Source of the DNA: Hyaloscypha bicolor E
Taxonomy: Eukaryota > Ascomycota > Leotiomycetes > Helotiales > Hyaloscyphaceae
Reading direction: 5' to 3'
Length of the DNA: 51,723 bases
Assembly: GCF_002865645.1 (NCBI RefSeq)
Contig: NW_020194597.1
Coordinates: forward strand, 1 to 51,723
Shown here: piece after piece, positions 1 to 13,590 of the stretch
Layout of the letters: every line of letters begins with the position of its first letter
Numbering within the stretch: the first letter of the stretch is position 1
The notes under the pieces: model-generated
Databases searched by the model: none
What the model was told of the DNA's origin: nothing
What the model saw: only the letters and a program-made list of their open reading frames with translations
Made by a program: the position numbers and the translations under genes

Positions 1-3000
1 TTCTATTAATTTCTAGCTTATTAAATTCCTGAATTACTATTTTTTTAAATTCCGATTTACTATTTACCTTAAGCTATCTAAATAAACTATATTTCTAAAT
101 AATTTCTTCCTAAATAAACTTAGTAACCTTCTTATTAATTAGGTTTTTTAAAGGCCTAGCTTTAACTTATCCTGAGAAGTTATCTCTAGTAATAACTAAT
201 AAGTTATATTCTTTATAATCTAGTAATTTAATTATATTAATTCTAAGGTAATAGAAAAGAAATATAGCTTTTATTAGATATAAAGCTTTTTCTTATCTTT
301 TTTTATTCTTATACTAATAAACTTTATAAATATTAATATACTTTTATATATAATTATAATAACTTTTCTAGTAATAATAACTAGTTATTAAATAAAAAGT
401 ATTTTCTTTTCTAATATATCTAATCTTATTATATAGCTCTTTAATAATAATTTCTCTTTATTTTTAATTATTAATAATAAGTTAAAATAGATATATTTTA
501 GATATAATTCTCTATAATAATTAATTTCTTATATTATAATTTAAAGCTTTTTTATTTAATTTTCGAAACTTAGTTCTAGATATTTCTTCTAGTCTAGAGA
601 ATATTATAAGATATTATATAATATTTTAATATTATTCGAAATAGCTATTATCTAAAGAATCTAGTAAAATAGTCGGGTTATTAAATAAAGTATAAGAGTT
701 AATATTATTTTTTACTATTTTACTAAAAATTATATATAAAAGGCTATAGCCTTTATTATATAACTTTCGGATATTATTATTTTTAGATATTATTAATTTG
801 CTTCTAGATATAATAAGGCTTTAATTATTAATTTCTAGTAACTAGATACTATTATTTAAATATTTAATAAAGGTTTTAAGAATCTAATTTCTTAAAATAA
901 TATTATATAACTAAATTAGAACTACTTTCTTTAACTAAATCTTCTATCTAATAAATACTATTTTAATAGTATTAAGCTCTATTATTAACTATATATTAAT
1001 ATTCTTATTATTTTTAGTATTATTTTCTTATTATAGATATTTTAATAATTTATTAGTAATAATATATTTAGTTTCTTTAATATATTTGATTTTAAAGTTA
1101 AATAATTAAATTTATACTAGCTAGTAAATAACTAGAGCTTTAGGGAAATCTATATCTGCTTTACTTAGCTATATAATAAGTATATTAGTATCTAGTTTAA
1201 GAATAAAATAAATTTTATATAACTAGAATTATACTTTTTATAAATACTTTACTAGTTCTTAGTATTTTTTCTTAGTAATATTATATCTTTATTTAGTATT
1301 ATTTCAGATTCTAGACTTATATTATATAACTTTCTTTTTTTCTTTATTATTATCTTAACTAAGAATTCTGCCTTATTTATTTAGGCTAGTATTTATTACT
1401 AATATAATTATTTCCTAACTTTCTAATAAATTATAATATAACTTATAAAGTATTAAAGTAATAATAAGCTTTTCTTAAAGAATTCATATAGCTAATACTT
1501 ATTTATTATCTTAGTTTCATATTATATCTTTTCTTATTAAATAGTAAATAGGTTTAGTAATAATTATAAAGCCTTTAATTCAAATATAATAATAAATAAT
1601 AATTCTAACAAATATCTTGCTTTTAGTTATATTATTATAATATTCCTATTTCAAGATTTTAGTAATTCCTAAACTTAAAGAACTTCTTTTAAATACTTTA
1701 TAAATAAAGCTAATAATAATTATATTATTATAATAAAACTATAATTTTTTTCTAATACTAGTTCTAGCTTATTTAACTTTATCTAAGGTTATATCTAGGT
1801 TTTAAAGATATTTAAATATAAAATACTAAATATTAGATAAAATAAGCTATTTATTATAGTTTATATAAGGTTCTTTAACTCTAATATTATTAATAAATAA
1901 TATAGTAATTTTTGGAAACAGATTCTCTAAAATAGTTATAATTATTTATATAAACTAAATAACGAAATTAGTAGCTTCCTAAAATAATATAGTTATTCTT
2001 AATAGTTCTAGAGGTATTATAATATAGTTAAATCTCTATTATAAGTATCTAGTATAAATTAATTATATCCGGAAAAAAAATTAATTATAGAAATATAAAT
2101 ATATTTAGTAAATTCTTCCGAGATTTTATTAATAAACGGAAATAAGTTAATATTTTATAGAATTACTAAATTCATTTTTATAGTAGTATTAATTAATCTA
2201 TAAGTTCTAGTAACCTTTTTTATAACCAAGAATTATAGATTTTAGTAAGATCTATTATATTTCTTAAGAACTTTATAATCTAGGTATTTTAATAATATTT
2301 TTATTATTATAAATACTAAAGCTTTAAAATATAAGAAATTCTTTTTTTACTAGGCTTTATACTTAATAGTCTTAATTAGAATAAGTAAACTAATATTCTT
2401 ATAAACTTTTCTTATTTCTTTCTAGTTAAATATAATTATATCTTTTTAATTAATTATTAATTCTCGAAATATAGCTAGTTTTTTTTTTCCAGAGCTAGTT
2501 ACTAATATCTAATTATTTAAGACATTTTAAAATAAGTTATAAATCTCTTAGAATAGCTAATATTCTTAATAAAAGATATTTCTTATATTTCCTAATATAT
2601 TCTTATAAATATTCTCTAGTTTTAGATCTTTTAAACTAGTTCAGATATTTACTAGGGCCTTTTCTAGTTTTATTATTAGTATTTACTAGTTAAATCTTCT
2701 TGTTTTTTATTTTATATACTCTTATAACTAGAAATAAACTATAATTATTTTTTTTTTCTTTAAATACTTTAGCTATTTTCTCTAGTACTCTTTTTATCTA
2801 ATTTCCGGAATTTATAACTTTTTTATTTAATTCTTTTCTAGTTATATATAAAGAATACTTTTTTATCTAGTATTTTAATATATCTTTCTTAAGCTTTTAT
2901 ATATTCTAGAATTCTTTCTAATTTTAGGTTTTATATTTCTTAGCTTTAGGAATATATTTCTTTTTTAGAAATATTTTTACTTAATATTCTTTTTATTTCT

Positions 3001-6000
3001 TTTTTTTATTAAATCCGGAACTACTTTTAATAATATTCTAATTAAAGCCTTTTTTATTTTAGTTTCCCTAAAAATATTATTAATTTCTTAAACTCCTAAA
3101 CCAAAAATAAAAGAATTTATAAGAAATCCCGGTATTTTTCTATTTCTTTTAATATTATTACTAGTTATAATACTAGACTTTATTTTTTATTTTTTCTTTT
3201 AGTTTTCTATTTTATATTACTTAATTTCTTAATTTTAAGAGCTTAATATTCTTAAATTATTATTTTCTTTTATTTTCTAGTATTTTTTAAAAATAGAATA
3301 ATTATAATAATATAAATATTCTAATTATTTTTAGAATTAGTAAATCTTTTATTCTTTAAACTATTATTTCTATATATAATATTTATTTTTATTTTTACTA
3401 AGAATAGTTAACTAAATAAGAGTTTTAAAGTTTTTTTAATTAGAAAAAAAATATTTTTATATTTTATTCTATTTATAATTTTAGCTTTAAGCTTTATTAT
3501 TTCTATAAATTTAATTTTAGTCCTAGTAATAATAAATATTTAATAATCTATAATATTATATATTACTTTACTAATACTTCTAGAAATCTTTTTAGGAAAA
3601 ATATTAACTTTAGTTCTAATATTAAATATTTCTTTATATTTAATATTTCTTTAAGGTTCTTAAAATATAAATTAGAAATATAAAAATTATATAATATATT
3701 TATAAGCTAGTAATATTCGAATATTAATACTATTATTTTTAAATTAAATAATTCTATTAGTATTAGATATCTAAACTAATATTTCTAATTTCTTAAATAT
3801 TTTATTTATTATATAAGTTATAGCTACTAGCTCTATAAATCTCCTAATATATCTAATTATATTTAATATAATAGTATTTCCTATTTATAAAATAATAAGA
3901 TAGGAAGTATTATTCTTAATTTATTAGTTCTAAAATATAATAGCTAGATCTAGTATTTTTAAGATATTAATAAGTATTTTTATTTCTTTCTAAATCTTTA
4001 GAAATAAAATAATTATTTTCTTTAATAGTCTTATTAAAATATTATTAACTTTAGAAATCCTATACTTATTATAATTAAAAATATACTAGGTTTCTAATTT
4101 ATTCTATTTATTTCCGGTAGTATTAATATTTATATTCTTAATTAGACTATTTTCTTATTTATTATTTCTTAAAATAATACTTTTCTGGCCTCTTATATAA
4201 GATAGCCTTTCTTTTACTTTAGCTTATTTTTAAAAAACCTCTTTAATTATTTCTATTTCTTTTTTCTTTTTTCTTAATAAGAAATCTATTATAATATTAA
4301 TAAAAATACTATTTATAGCCAAATCTTAATATTATTTATTAATTCTAGAACCTAAAATATTAGTAATTCTAATATAATTTTTTCTAAGATAAAGTAGTTA
4401 TTTAGATTTCCTAGATATAACTTATTTATTTCTATATATAAATCCCGGTTAGCTAGTTTCTTTTTCTCTTTCTTATTTAATAAATTAGGTATTTCTTATT
4501 AATTTCTAGATATTTTTAGATTAATTATTTAGGTTATAATTAAATTCTCTTTTTTAAACTTAAGAAATAATTTAATTAAACTACTAGTACTTATTAGTAA
4601 GGAAAAAGGAAAAATTTTCTTATTTAGGCTTAAATAGCTTTTTATATTATCTTCTATTAAATTAGTAAATATATTTATAATTTATAAGTTCTTTTATTAG
4701 TAAGTAATAGAACTAAGAAATATAGATATATTCTAAATTAATATTATTATTCTTATTTCTATTATAGTACTTTTAGTAAATTTATTCTTTTAATTTTAAG
4801 TCTATATTATAGGCTATATTAACTTAAGTAATATTTTCTAATTATATTTAAAACTAATTTTCTCAAGAATATAATTATTTAGATTTTTTACTTATTTTAG
4901 CTTAATTATTATAATTACTATAATATTCTTTATATTCTTTATTACGAATTCTAGTATATGTTTTTTAAAACCCCGAATTATATTTACTAGGCTATTAATA
5001 TTATTATACTAGCTATATCTATTATAATTAACTAGATTATATAAATAAGCTATAAATATTCTCCCGAATTATAATAGTAGCTATATTAAGTTATTTTTAT
5101 AAATTCTCTTAAGTTATAATAATAATAAATAGTTTTTTCAGATTTCTTACTAATTAGTTAATATTATTTTCCTTAGGTTTACTACTTTTAATAGGTTTTA
5201 TATAATTAGCTATAGGCTAGGTTCTTTTCTTATTTATATTTATAATATCTTTAAAAAGTATAATAAAGAAACTAGTAAAAAATAATTATTTTCTGGCTTA
5301 AGAACTATATTATAAATTACTATATTTAAGTATTTTTATTTAAGTCTAAATATATCTAGGTTATTAGTAATATTAAAATAATATTTCTTCTTTTTATATA
5401 TCTTATTATATTTATAAATAGAAATATTTATAGGCTCGAAGTTTATATTTTTAAGAATATAATCTCTTACTAAAATAAATAATTCCTTTATAAATTCTTA
5501 ATACTAAATAATTTTATTTATTTCTTTTCTCTTTAATAACTTTTTTAATACTTTATTAAATATATTAATATAAGATTTAGAAGAGATTTCTTTATTCTGG
5601 GCTTATATAATAATCTAATTAAGAAAGTTATAGCTAATTTTAAGTATTTCTTAGTTATATTCTCGGAATTTCTTTAGTAAGGCCTTAAAGAACTTAGTTT
5701 TCTGGTAATTTTCTGGATTATTAATATAATATTCTAGTATAGCCTTAATTTAATCTTTATAAATAAAAGAAATATAATAAATAGTTCTTTTTCTTTTAGT
5801 ATTTTTAGAAATATAATAGTTCTTATATATATTTATATATTATTCTAAGAATATAGAGATATTATTTCCCTAAAACTATAGTATTTTAAGAGCTCTTATA
5901 AGTAATAAATTTAAATCTAATATTAGTATATATTTATTCTTAGTTATATTAATCTTAAGAATTTCTTCTATAATTAATTATAGAGTTTTCATACCTAAGA

Positions 6001-6928
6001 CTTCTACTAATAAGGTTCTTAAAAAACTAACTTCTTATTTAAATATGTTTTTTAATTTAAGAACCGGGATTAGAGAAAAACTAGTTAATAATAATAAATA
6101 TAGTTAAGGTTTGAGTTTTAATATTAGTAGTAATAAGGTAATAGCTTTTCTAGTTTTATTTTTATTACTTATACTTTCTTTCCTATTTCTTTAGCTTAAT
6201 ACTTATAGTATTTTCTTTTAATTTTACTAAACTAGATATATTTACTAATATTATTAGAGATAATAATAAAAATAATAAAAATAATTTTACTAATTTTTCT
6301 GACTTTTCTAAATTTTCTTTTATTTCTTTATTTAATATTTATTTCTTTTTCTAAAAGCTTCTCTAGTTTATTTATATAATTTCTTATTTCCGATTTCTAT
6401 TTATTATTTTACTTGAAATTAAAGGTATTTCTCTTTTTAAATATCTTTTCCGGACTTAGAAATAAGCTTTTTTACTAAAACTAAAACTATTTCTATTCCG
6501 GTTTTTATTATAACTAAAAATAATATATAAATTAATAATATAACTTTATTTTCAAGTACTAAAGTCTATTTCTAATTAAGGTCTAACTCGTATTATCTTA
6601 ATATAATATTTCTTATTTTATTTCTTTTATTTCTTTTTCCTTTATAATTAGCCTCTATTTCTATTATTCCTATATATTATACTAGTAATTATATCTTATA
6701 GCTAACTCGTATTTAAGTTACTAGATATATTAGAAATTAATATAAGATACTAAAATTAATACTTATATATCCTTAATATTTTAGTCTTAGGCTTAAGATA
6801 TTATAATAGCTCTTTCTTCCCTAATTTACTAAGCTAATAATTTGCTTTATAAATATTTCTTAGAACTTTATAAAAGTATTACCTTAACTATAAAGTTTTA
6901 ATTCTCTCTATATTACTTATTATAAAAT
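1..6928. repeat. RIP-degraded AT-rich repeat DNA
   Basis: The stretch is extremely AT-rich, with CpA and TpG almost absent while TpA, CpT and ApG are common. This is what RIP leaves behind, so the DNA was probably once transposon sequence. No intact frame survives. Parts read like a minus-strand protein frame broken by TAA/TAG, for example around 4,000-4,600, but I could not assign a family. A near-palindromic motif shared with the terminal repeats further right occurs at 730-764. There is no sign of a functional gene. Confidence 0.9.
730..764. repeat. Near-palindromic motif shared with the long-TIR element
   Basis: About 35 bp centred on GGCTATAGCC and flanked by TTATATATAAAA on one side and TTATTATATAAC on the other. 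Near-identical versions lie at 7138-7173 (same orientation), 9349-9384 and 11792-11826 (both inverted), each inside a terminal repeat of the element below. Here the surrounding sequence does not resemble the rest of that terminal repeat. It could be a solo remnant of the element or a motif shared by related elements. Confidence 0.6.
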
Positions 6929-7178
6929 ATATAAGAAAGAAACTATAATAAGATAAAAACTTATATAAAATATACTAGAATATAAAACATAACTTAATAA
7001 TAAAATAATAAATTAAAAATATAAATAGTAAAGTATAAATAGTATATAGTATATAAAAGCTTAATTAATTAAATATTTATAAGAGATTATTCTTTAGAAC
7101 TATAGAAAAACTAGCTTTCTTATATAATTTTCTATAAGTTATATATAAAAGACCGCAGTCTTTATTATATAACCTAAA
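6929..7178 (+). repeat. Left inverted terminal repeat of copy A
   Basis: Begins near GAAAGAAACTATAATAAG and ends just past the near-palindrome at 7138-7173. It is the reverse complement of 9349-9591 and 11792-12034 with scattered, mostly transition-type differences. The outer limit is approximate because no target-site duplication could be read in such AT-rich DNA. Confidence 0.7.
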
Positions 7179-9348
7179 TCTCTAAATTACTAAAATAATA
7201 TAATTTTTAATAAGTATAGCCTATTATATTATAATACTAAAGCTATTTTGGAATCTAGAAAATTAGCTTTTAAGCTATTATTAGCTAATAATCTTAAAGC
7301 TAAATAGTATATTTTTAATATTTCCGGAATTCTAATTAAGGAAATTTATAATAATAAGCCTTTTTCTACTTTCTAAAATAAGCCTAAAGAATAAGCCTTT
7401 ATTATAATTTCTGTTTTAACTTAATTAAATCTAGCTAATAAAAATAGAACTAATTTAATATAGCCTAGTAATAAATCTATTAGTAAAACAAGTAAAACTA
7501 ATATAACTAAATAAGAAGAACCTAATAAGAATAAAGAATAAGCTAACCCTAAAATTTCTAAAAAAAATAGTAAAAACCTAAATACTAGTCTAAGTATAAG
7601 ACTAGTAAAATAAAGAAAAATAAAGAAAAAAGTAAAAAGAAATTCTTTATTTTAAAAGAAAAAATATTATCTAGAAAGATTTCTATATTTATATTTAAAA
7701 CTAAAAAACAGAAAATTAAAAATATTAAATCCGGAGAACTTAAAAAAAGAAATATCTAATATACTTATAAGATACTAGCTAAATAGAAATTAATGCTTAT
7801 TTAATAAGATAAGTATATTTTTAAAAAAGTATATAGTAGTATTTTAGGACTTATTTATAAGTAAGAATACTATAAGATTAATAATAAATTTCTTAAAGCT
7901 TTTTATATAATATATATTTAATAGTTTATTAATACTTTTTTTATTAATATATGAGATATTAAGGATATTCTAAAGCTAGTTACTAAGATTTATAAAGTTA
8001 TTAAAAGCAAGAAATATATTTCTATTATTTAGGTAAATAAGGAAATACGGGATTTTTTTTTAAAAATTCAGGAAATTAAAAAATATAAATATAAATATTA
8101 TATTTCTAATTAATTCCGCCCAAATTTATAGCTTTAATTTAATACTATAGTTTCTATTTCTAAGTCTAGTATTACTAATCTAGATATAAATAATTATATT
8201 TATAAAAAGAATTACTTAAAATAAATTAAGAAACTTAGTATTTAAGAGCTTTTAATAAAGGAAATAGAAATACTATAGTTCTATTTCTAAAAAAAATAAT
8301 ATATTAAAATATAAATATCTAAATAATATTTATTTTATTTTAGTTTCTTAACTTTTAATAATAGATTTATTAATATAACTCGGATTTTATAAGATATTAA
8401 ATAAATACCCTATTTATCTAATTATTTACTTTTAGCTAGCCTAATATTATATTCCTAGAAATATTAAAATATTAGCTATATTTTTCTTATAAATTATAAA
8501 AAGGCTATTATTTTTAGTAAGAAATTCTTTAAAGATATTAATTATTTCTTTATTTCTAATAAATTTAAGCCAGAAATAGCTAAGAAAATAAATAAGTATT
8601 TACTAAAAATAATAAGAGAAAAGACTTTAAATATAATTTATTTAACTAGATAAATAAATACCTTTAGCTAAATAATTTATAAGTCTAGAATTATAAATAA
8701 GTAATAATTCTCGAATAATATAGAAGCTAAAAAATAGCTTAATAATAATTTATTACTTAATAGGCCTTTTTTTTCTACCTAATTTTAATAAGTCTAGTTA
8801 TTATTAAAAATAAAATATATAAAAATAAAGTTTCTTATAAAATTATTAAAGTCTCTTATCTAAAGCTTTTTTCTTTTATTAAAGATTAATTTAAAAATAT
8901 TATAGATAATACGAAATTTAAAAGAGCTATTTATTTAAAGTATATTAGTATAATTTATAATATAATTTACTATAATAAGCCTTTTTAATACCTAATAATA
9001 AAAGCAGAAATTAAATAATAATTAAAGGCAAATACTAATTAATATAAAGAACTATATTAGATTTAATATAAAAATATAATTAAATAAATTCCAATTACTT
9101 TTAAGTAAGTTTAGGAATATAAAATAAGATTATTTAAAGATAATAAGTCTTATTTTAGATATATAAAAAAGAAATTAGATTAACTAATAAAAAAGAATTC
9201 TAAATATTTTATTATTTCGGATTCTAAATAGGATTTTTCTATTATTTTTAGTATTTAGGAAATAAGTATAAATAAATAGAAAATTAGATATAATATAATA
9301 GGCTATATTTTTTAAAAATTATATTATTTTAATAGTTTTAAGATTTAG

Positions 9349-9591
9349 GTTATATAATAAAAGCTATAGTCTTTTATATATAACTTATAGAAATTATATA
9401 AGAAAGCTAGTTTTTCTATAGACCTAGAAAATAATTCTTTATAAATATTTAATTAATTAAGCTTTTATATATTATATATTATTTATATTTTACTATTTAT
9501 ACTTTTAATTTATTATTTTATTATTAAGTTATATTTTATATTCTAGTATACTTTATATAAGTTTTTGTCTTATTATAGTTTCCCTTTTATA
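9349..9591 (-). repeat. Shared inverted terminal repeat between copies A and B
   Basis: Inverted relative to 6929-7178 and in direct orientation relative to 11792-12034. It closes copy A, and the interior of copy B starts within about 15 bp of its end. Copy B therefore has no left terminal repeat of its own, and the arrangement is TIR-interior-TIR-interior-TIR. Confidence 0.7.
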
Positions 9592-12040
9592 ATATTCAAG
9601 TATATTAAAGCTATTTCGGAACCTAAAGAATTAGCTTTTAAGCTACTATTAGCTAATAATCTTAAAGCTAGATAATATATCTTTAATACTTCCGGAATTC
9701 TAATTAAGAAAGTTTATAATAATAAGTCTTTTTTTACTTTCTAAAATAAGCCTAAAGAATAGGCTCCTATTATAATTTCTATTTTAACTTAATTAGATCT
9801 AGCTAATAAAAATAAAGCTAATTTAATATAGCTTAGTAATAAATTTACTAGTAAAACTAGTAGAACTAGTATAATTAGATAAAAAGAATCTAGTAAGAAT
9901 AGAGAATAAGCTAAGTCTAAGATTTCTAAAAAATAGTATAAATCTAAATACTAATTCAAGTATAAACCTCGTAAAATAAAGGAAAACGAAAAGTTAAATA
10001 AAAAGAAATTCTTTATTTTAAAGGAAAAAATATTATCTAAAAAGATTCTTATATTTATATCTAGAACTAAGAAGCAGAAAACTAAGAATATTAAATCTAG
10101 AGAACTTAAAAAAGATATCTAATATACTTATAAGATACTAGCTAAATAGAAGTTAATACTTACTTAGTAAAATAAATATATTTTTAAGAAAATATATAAT
10201 AGTATTTTGGGACTTATTTATAAATAAGAATACTATAGGATTAATAATAGATTTCTTAAAACTCTTTATATAATATATATTTAGTAGCTTACTAATATTC
10301 TTTTTATTAATATATAAGATATTAAGAATATTCTAAAACTAGTTATTAAGATTTATAAAATTACTAAAAGCAAGAAATATATTTCTATTACTTAAATAAA
10401 TAAGAAAATAAGGGATTTCTTTTTTAAGATCTAGGAAATTAAGAAATATAAATATAAATATTATATTTCTAATTAATTTCGCCCAAATTTATAGCTCTAA
10501 TTTAATATTATAGTTCCTATTCCTGAGTCTAATATTACTAATCTAAATATAAATAGCTATATTTATAAGAAGAATTACCTAAAGTAAATTAAGAAGCTTA
10601 ATATTTAAGAGCTTTTAATAAAGGAAATAGAAATATTATAGTTCTATTTCTAAAAAGATAATATATTAAAGTATAGAAATCTAAATAATAATTACTTTAT
10701 TTTAGCCTCTTAATTCTTAATAATAAATCTATTAATATAGCTAAGATTTTATAAAATATTAAATAAGTATCTTATTTATCTAGTTACTTATTCTTAGCTA
10801 GCCTAATACTATATTTCTAGAAATATTAATTATAATTAGTATAAAGATAATACTAAAGATCTAGCTATTACTAAAGCTTTAAATAGCGAATTCTATTTTA
10901 GTAAAGAATATTAGAATATTAGCTATATTATCTTTTATAAATTATAAAAAAACTATTATTTTTAATAAGAAGTTTTTTAAAGATGTTAATTACTTTTCTA
11001 TTTCTAATAAATCTAAGCCAGAAATAGCTAAGAAAATAGGCAAGTATTTACTAAAAATAATAAGAGAAAAGACTTTAAATATAATTTATTTAATTAGATA
11101 AATAAATACTTTTAGTTAGATAATTTATAAGTCTGGAATTATAGGTAAGTATTAATTCTCGAATAATATATAAGTTAAAGAATAGCTTAATAATAATTTA
11201 CTATTTAATAGGCCTTTTACTATAATTCTAATAAGTCTAGTTATTATTAAAAATAAAATATATAAAAATAGAGTTTCTTATAAGAATATTAAAGCCTCTT
11301 ATCTAAAGCTTTTCTCTTTTATTAAAGACTAATTTAAGAATATTATAAATAATATGAAATTTAAAGAAGTTATTTATTTAAAGTATATTAGTATAATTTA
11401 TAATATGATTTACTATAATAAGTCTCTTTAATATCTAGTAATAAAAGCAGAAATTAAGTAATAATTAAAGGCAGATACTAATTAATATAGAGAACTATAT
11501 TGGATTTAGTATAAGAATATAGTTAAGCGGATTTGAATTACTTTTAAGTAAGTTCGGGAATATAAAATAAGACTATTTAAAAATAATAAGTCTTATTTTC
11601 AATATATAAAGAAGAAATTAAATTAACTAATAAAAGAGGATTCTAATTATTTTATTATTTCGGATTCTAAATAGGATTTTTTTATTATTTTTGGTATTTA
11701 GAAGATAAGTATAAATAAATAAGAGATTAGATATAATATAGTAAGCTATATTCTTTAAAAATTATATTATTTTAGCGGTTTTAAGATTTAGATTATATAA
11801 TAAACGCTATGGCCTTTTATATATAACTTATAGAAATTATATAAGAAAGCTAGTTTTTTTATAATTCTAGAGAATAATTCTTTATAAGTATTTAATTAAT
11901 TAAGCTTTTATATGCTATATACTATTTATACTTTACTATTTATACTTTTAATTTATTATTTTACTATTAAGTTATATTTTGCGCTCTAGTATACTTTATA
12001 TAAGTTTTTGTCTTATTATAGTTTCTCTCCTATATTCTTT
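9592..12040 (+). mobile_element. Long-TIR DNA element, copy B (RIP-inactivated)
   Basis: Direct repeat of copy A: the stretch from about 9604 parallels the stretch from about 7228 almost base for base to the end of the right terminal repeat near 12034. The + frame is again broken by TAA/TAG. Differences between the copies are mostly C/T and G/A transitions, so both were hit by RIP separately. It retains a segment near 10827-10930 that copy A lacks, so it is the better copy for reconstructing the ancestral element. Confidence 0.7.
11792..12034 (-). repeat. Right terminal repeat of copy B
   Basis: Direct repeat of 9349-9591 and inverted relative to 6929-7178. It includes the near-palindrome at 11792-11826 and ends with CTTATTATAGTTTCTC followed by non-shared sequence. 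Confidence 0.65.
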
Positions 12041-13590
12041 TCTTTTATATCTTATATCTAGCCCAAAAATTATTATATAGATTTAAAAATTTGAGATTCT
12101 AAAAGTATATATATAGTTTTATAATTCTAGAATAAAAAATTAATTAAAATAGCTTATAGGAGTAGCTAAAAAATAATACTTTTATATATATAAATTATAT
12201 TAGTAAATAGTATCTTAAAAGTAAGAGGTTTAGGGTACTAAGTAAGTTCTATAGCAGGTACTTTATTCCCTAACTTACTTTCTTATTATATTACTATAAC
12301 TTTAGTAGAAATAATTATAGAAATAAAAGAACTTTAGATTCTAAAAGAGTAAAAGCTAATAGTAATTTTAATATATGGCTTCTATTTAATTATATTAAAA
12401 ACTAGCTACTATAAATAGCCGAGAAAAAATATTACATTTATATATATAGTATTAAGCGAGATATTCCTCCCGTATAATGTCTTTTCTATAATAGTGAGAC
12501 TTATATAAAATTATAGTAGAAAGCATATAAATAGTATATTGGCCTGATGTAAGTTCGGCCTCGAATACTACTAAAGTCACTATATCTTGAGTCAAGATAT
12601 TATATAAACGATGAGCACTGCGGGGGTGGCTGAAACACGCTTTACCGCTTTACTAATCGGGTTAAAACCGATTGTCAATTCGACTGTCCGGAGACATTTC
12701 GTCTTTGCAGCACCCGAGGCAACCTCGATTTAAAACAAATACCACTCCTCCAACGTTTGCATCACCGGTCCGGCATGAATACAGATCAGGTCAAACTCTT
12801 GCCTGGTGTTTCTTGAAGGTATTACGTGTGTGATCAAGGTTATGAAGAGGTGAAGAGGGTTGGGCCAGGGGGTTCGAAAGCGACGTAGGGTTGATTTGGT
12901 ACTGGGATGGGATCAGGGAGGTCGGTGGCGTGTTAGGACCGAATATTGTCCGCATCGAAACTGATAGGATTCACCCGCAACTGCAATGAGTAATAGAAGA
13001 ACATTTGATCAAATAGGGTTCGAGAACGCCGCCTAGAAACAAATTGAAGAGTTGTTTAAGAGGATGTATACTAGCTCCACGACGGCGGTTAATATATCGG
13101 CTTTTAAGGTAAGGTTTATATTCTAGGCAAGATCCCTTTATATAAGCTCCTTAAATCTATACGCTATTCTTAGTTTCCGACGTCAGGTGACCAGGCAACT
13201 AGCCACTAAAACACGACGAAATGAATACAATACGACCTGCCGTACCATAGTAATCGGGTTCTAACTGCTAAATCCAGAGGGTCTTGTCGCTATCTTACTC
13301 TACCGGAGCTGCTCGCTAAACTCAACCTGCCTCCGTTCACATACTATCGTTTGCTTAGGAGTTTATTGCAAGGAACAGTTCTATGCCCTATTATTAGCTA
13401 ACGCTGGCTTAAGTTTTCATATATATGTCGCTAACGGCGACGTCTTGAATACAACCCCTTTTATAATAAAATTACTAATGAAACCAGTAATTAGCTATCC
13501 GAACAGCGCAGTAAGATTCGTGTTAAGAGAGTTGCAGAAACGAAATCGGATTTATAGTATTAATCGATAAACATACTATTCTTTTCGGAA
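12041..13590. other. RIP border and gene-free flank of island 1
   Basis: Base composition changes from AT-rich RIP DNA (to about 12,540) to ordinary composition by 12,600, with patches of AT-rich sequence continuing to about 13,590. No supported reading frame was seen. A 19-nt palindrome marks the switch at 12582-12600, and a small hairpin (AATCGG, loop, CCGATT) lies at about 12655-12673. Confidence 0.6.
12582..12600. other. 19-nt perfect palindrome at the RIP/island border
   Basis: ATATCTTGA-G-TCAAGATAT, two perfect 9-nt arms around one G, lying where AT-rich RIP DNA gives way to ordinary sequence. It could be a protein-binding site, an insertion footprint or chance; nothing nearby decides. 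Confidence 0.5.

Larger units (their letters stand above)
6929..9591 (+). mobile_element. Long-TIR DNA element, copy A (RIP-inactivated)
   Basis: The left end (about 6929-7178) is matched in reverse complement at about 9349-9591, giving inverted terminal repeats of roughly 240-260 bp. The interior (about 7228-9300) reads on the + strand as a long frame broken mainly by TAA and TAG, as expected when CAA and CAG codons suffer RIP. One legible segment near 8105-8140 is FRPNLQLQF. I do not recognise the protein; a cut-and-paste transposase is the obvious guess from the inverted ends but no DDE motif was found. The interior lacks about 75 bp present in copy B near 10827-10930. Confidence 0.7.
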
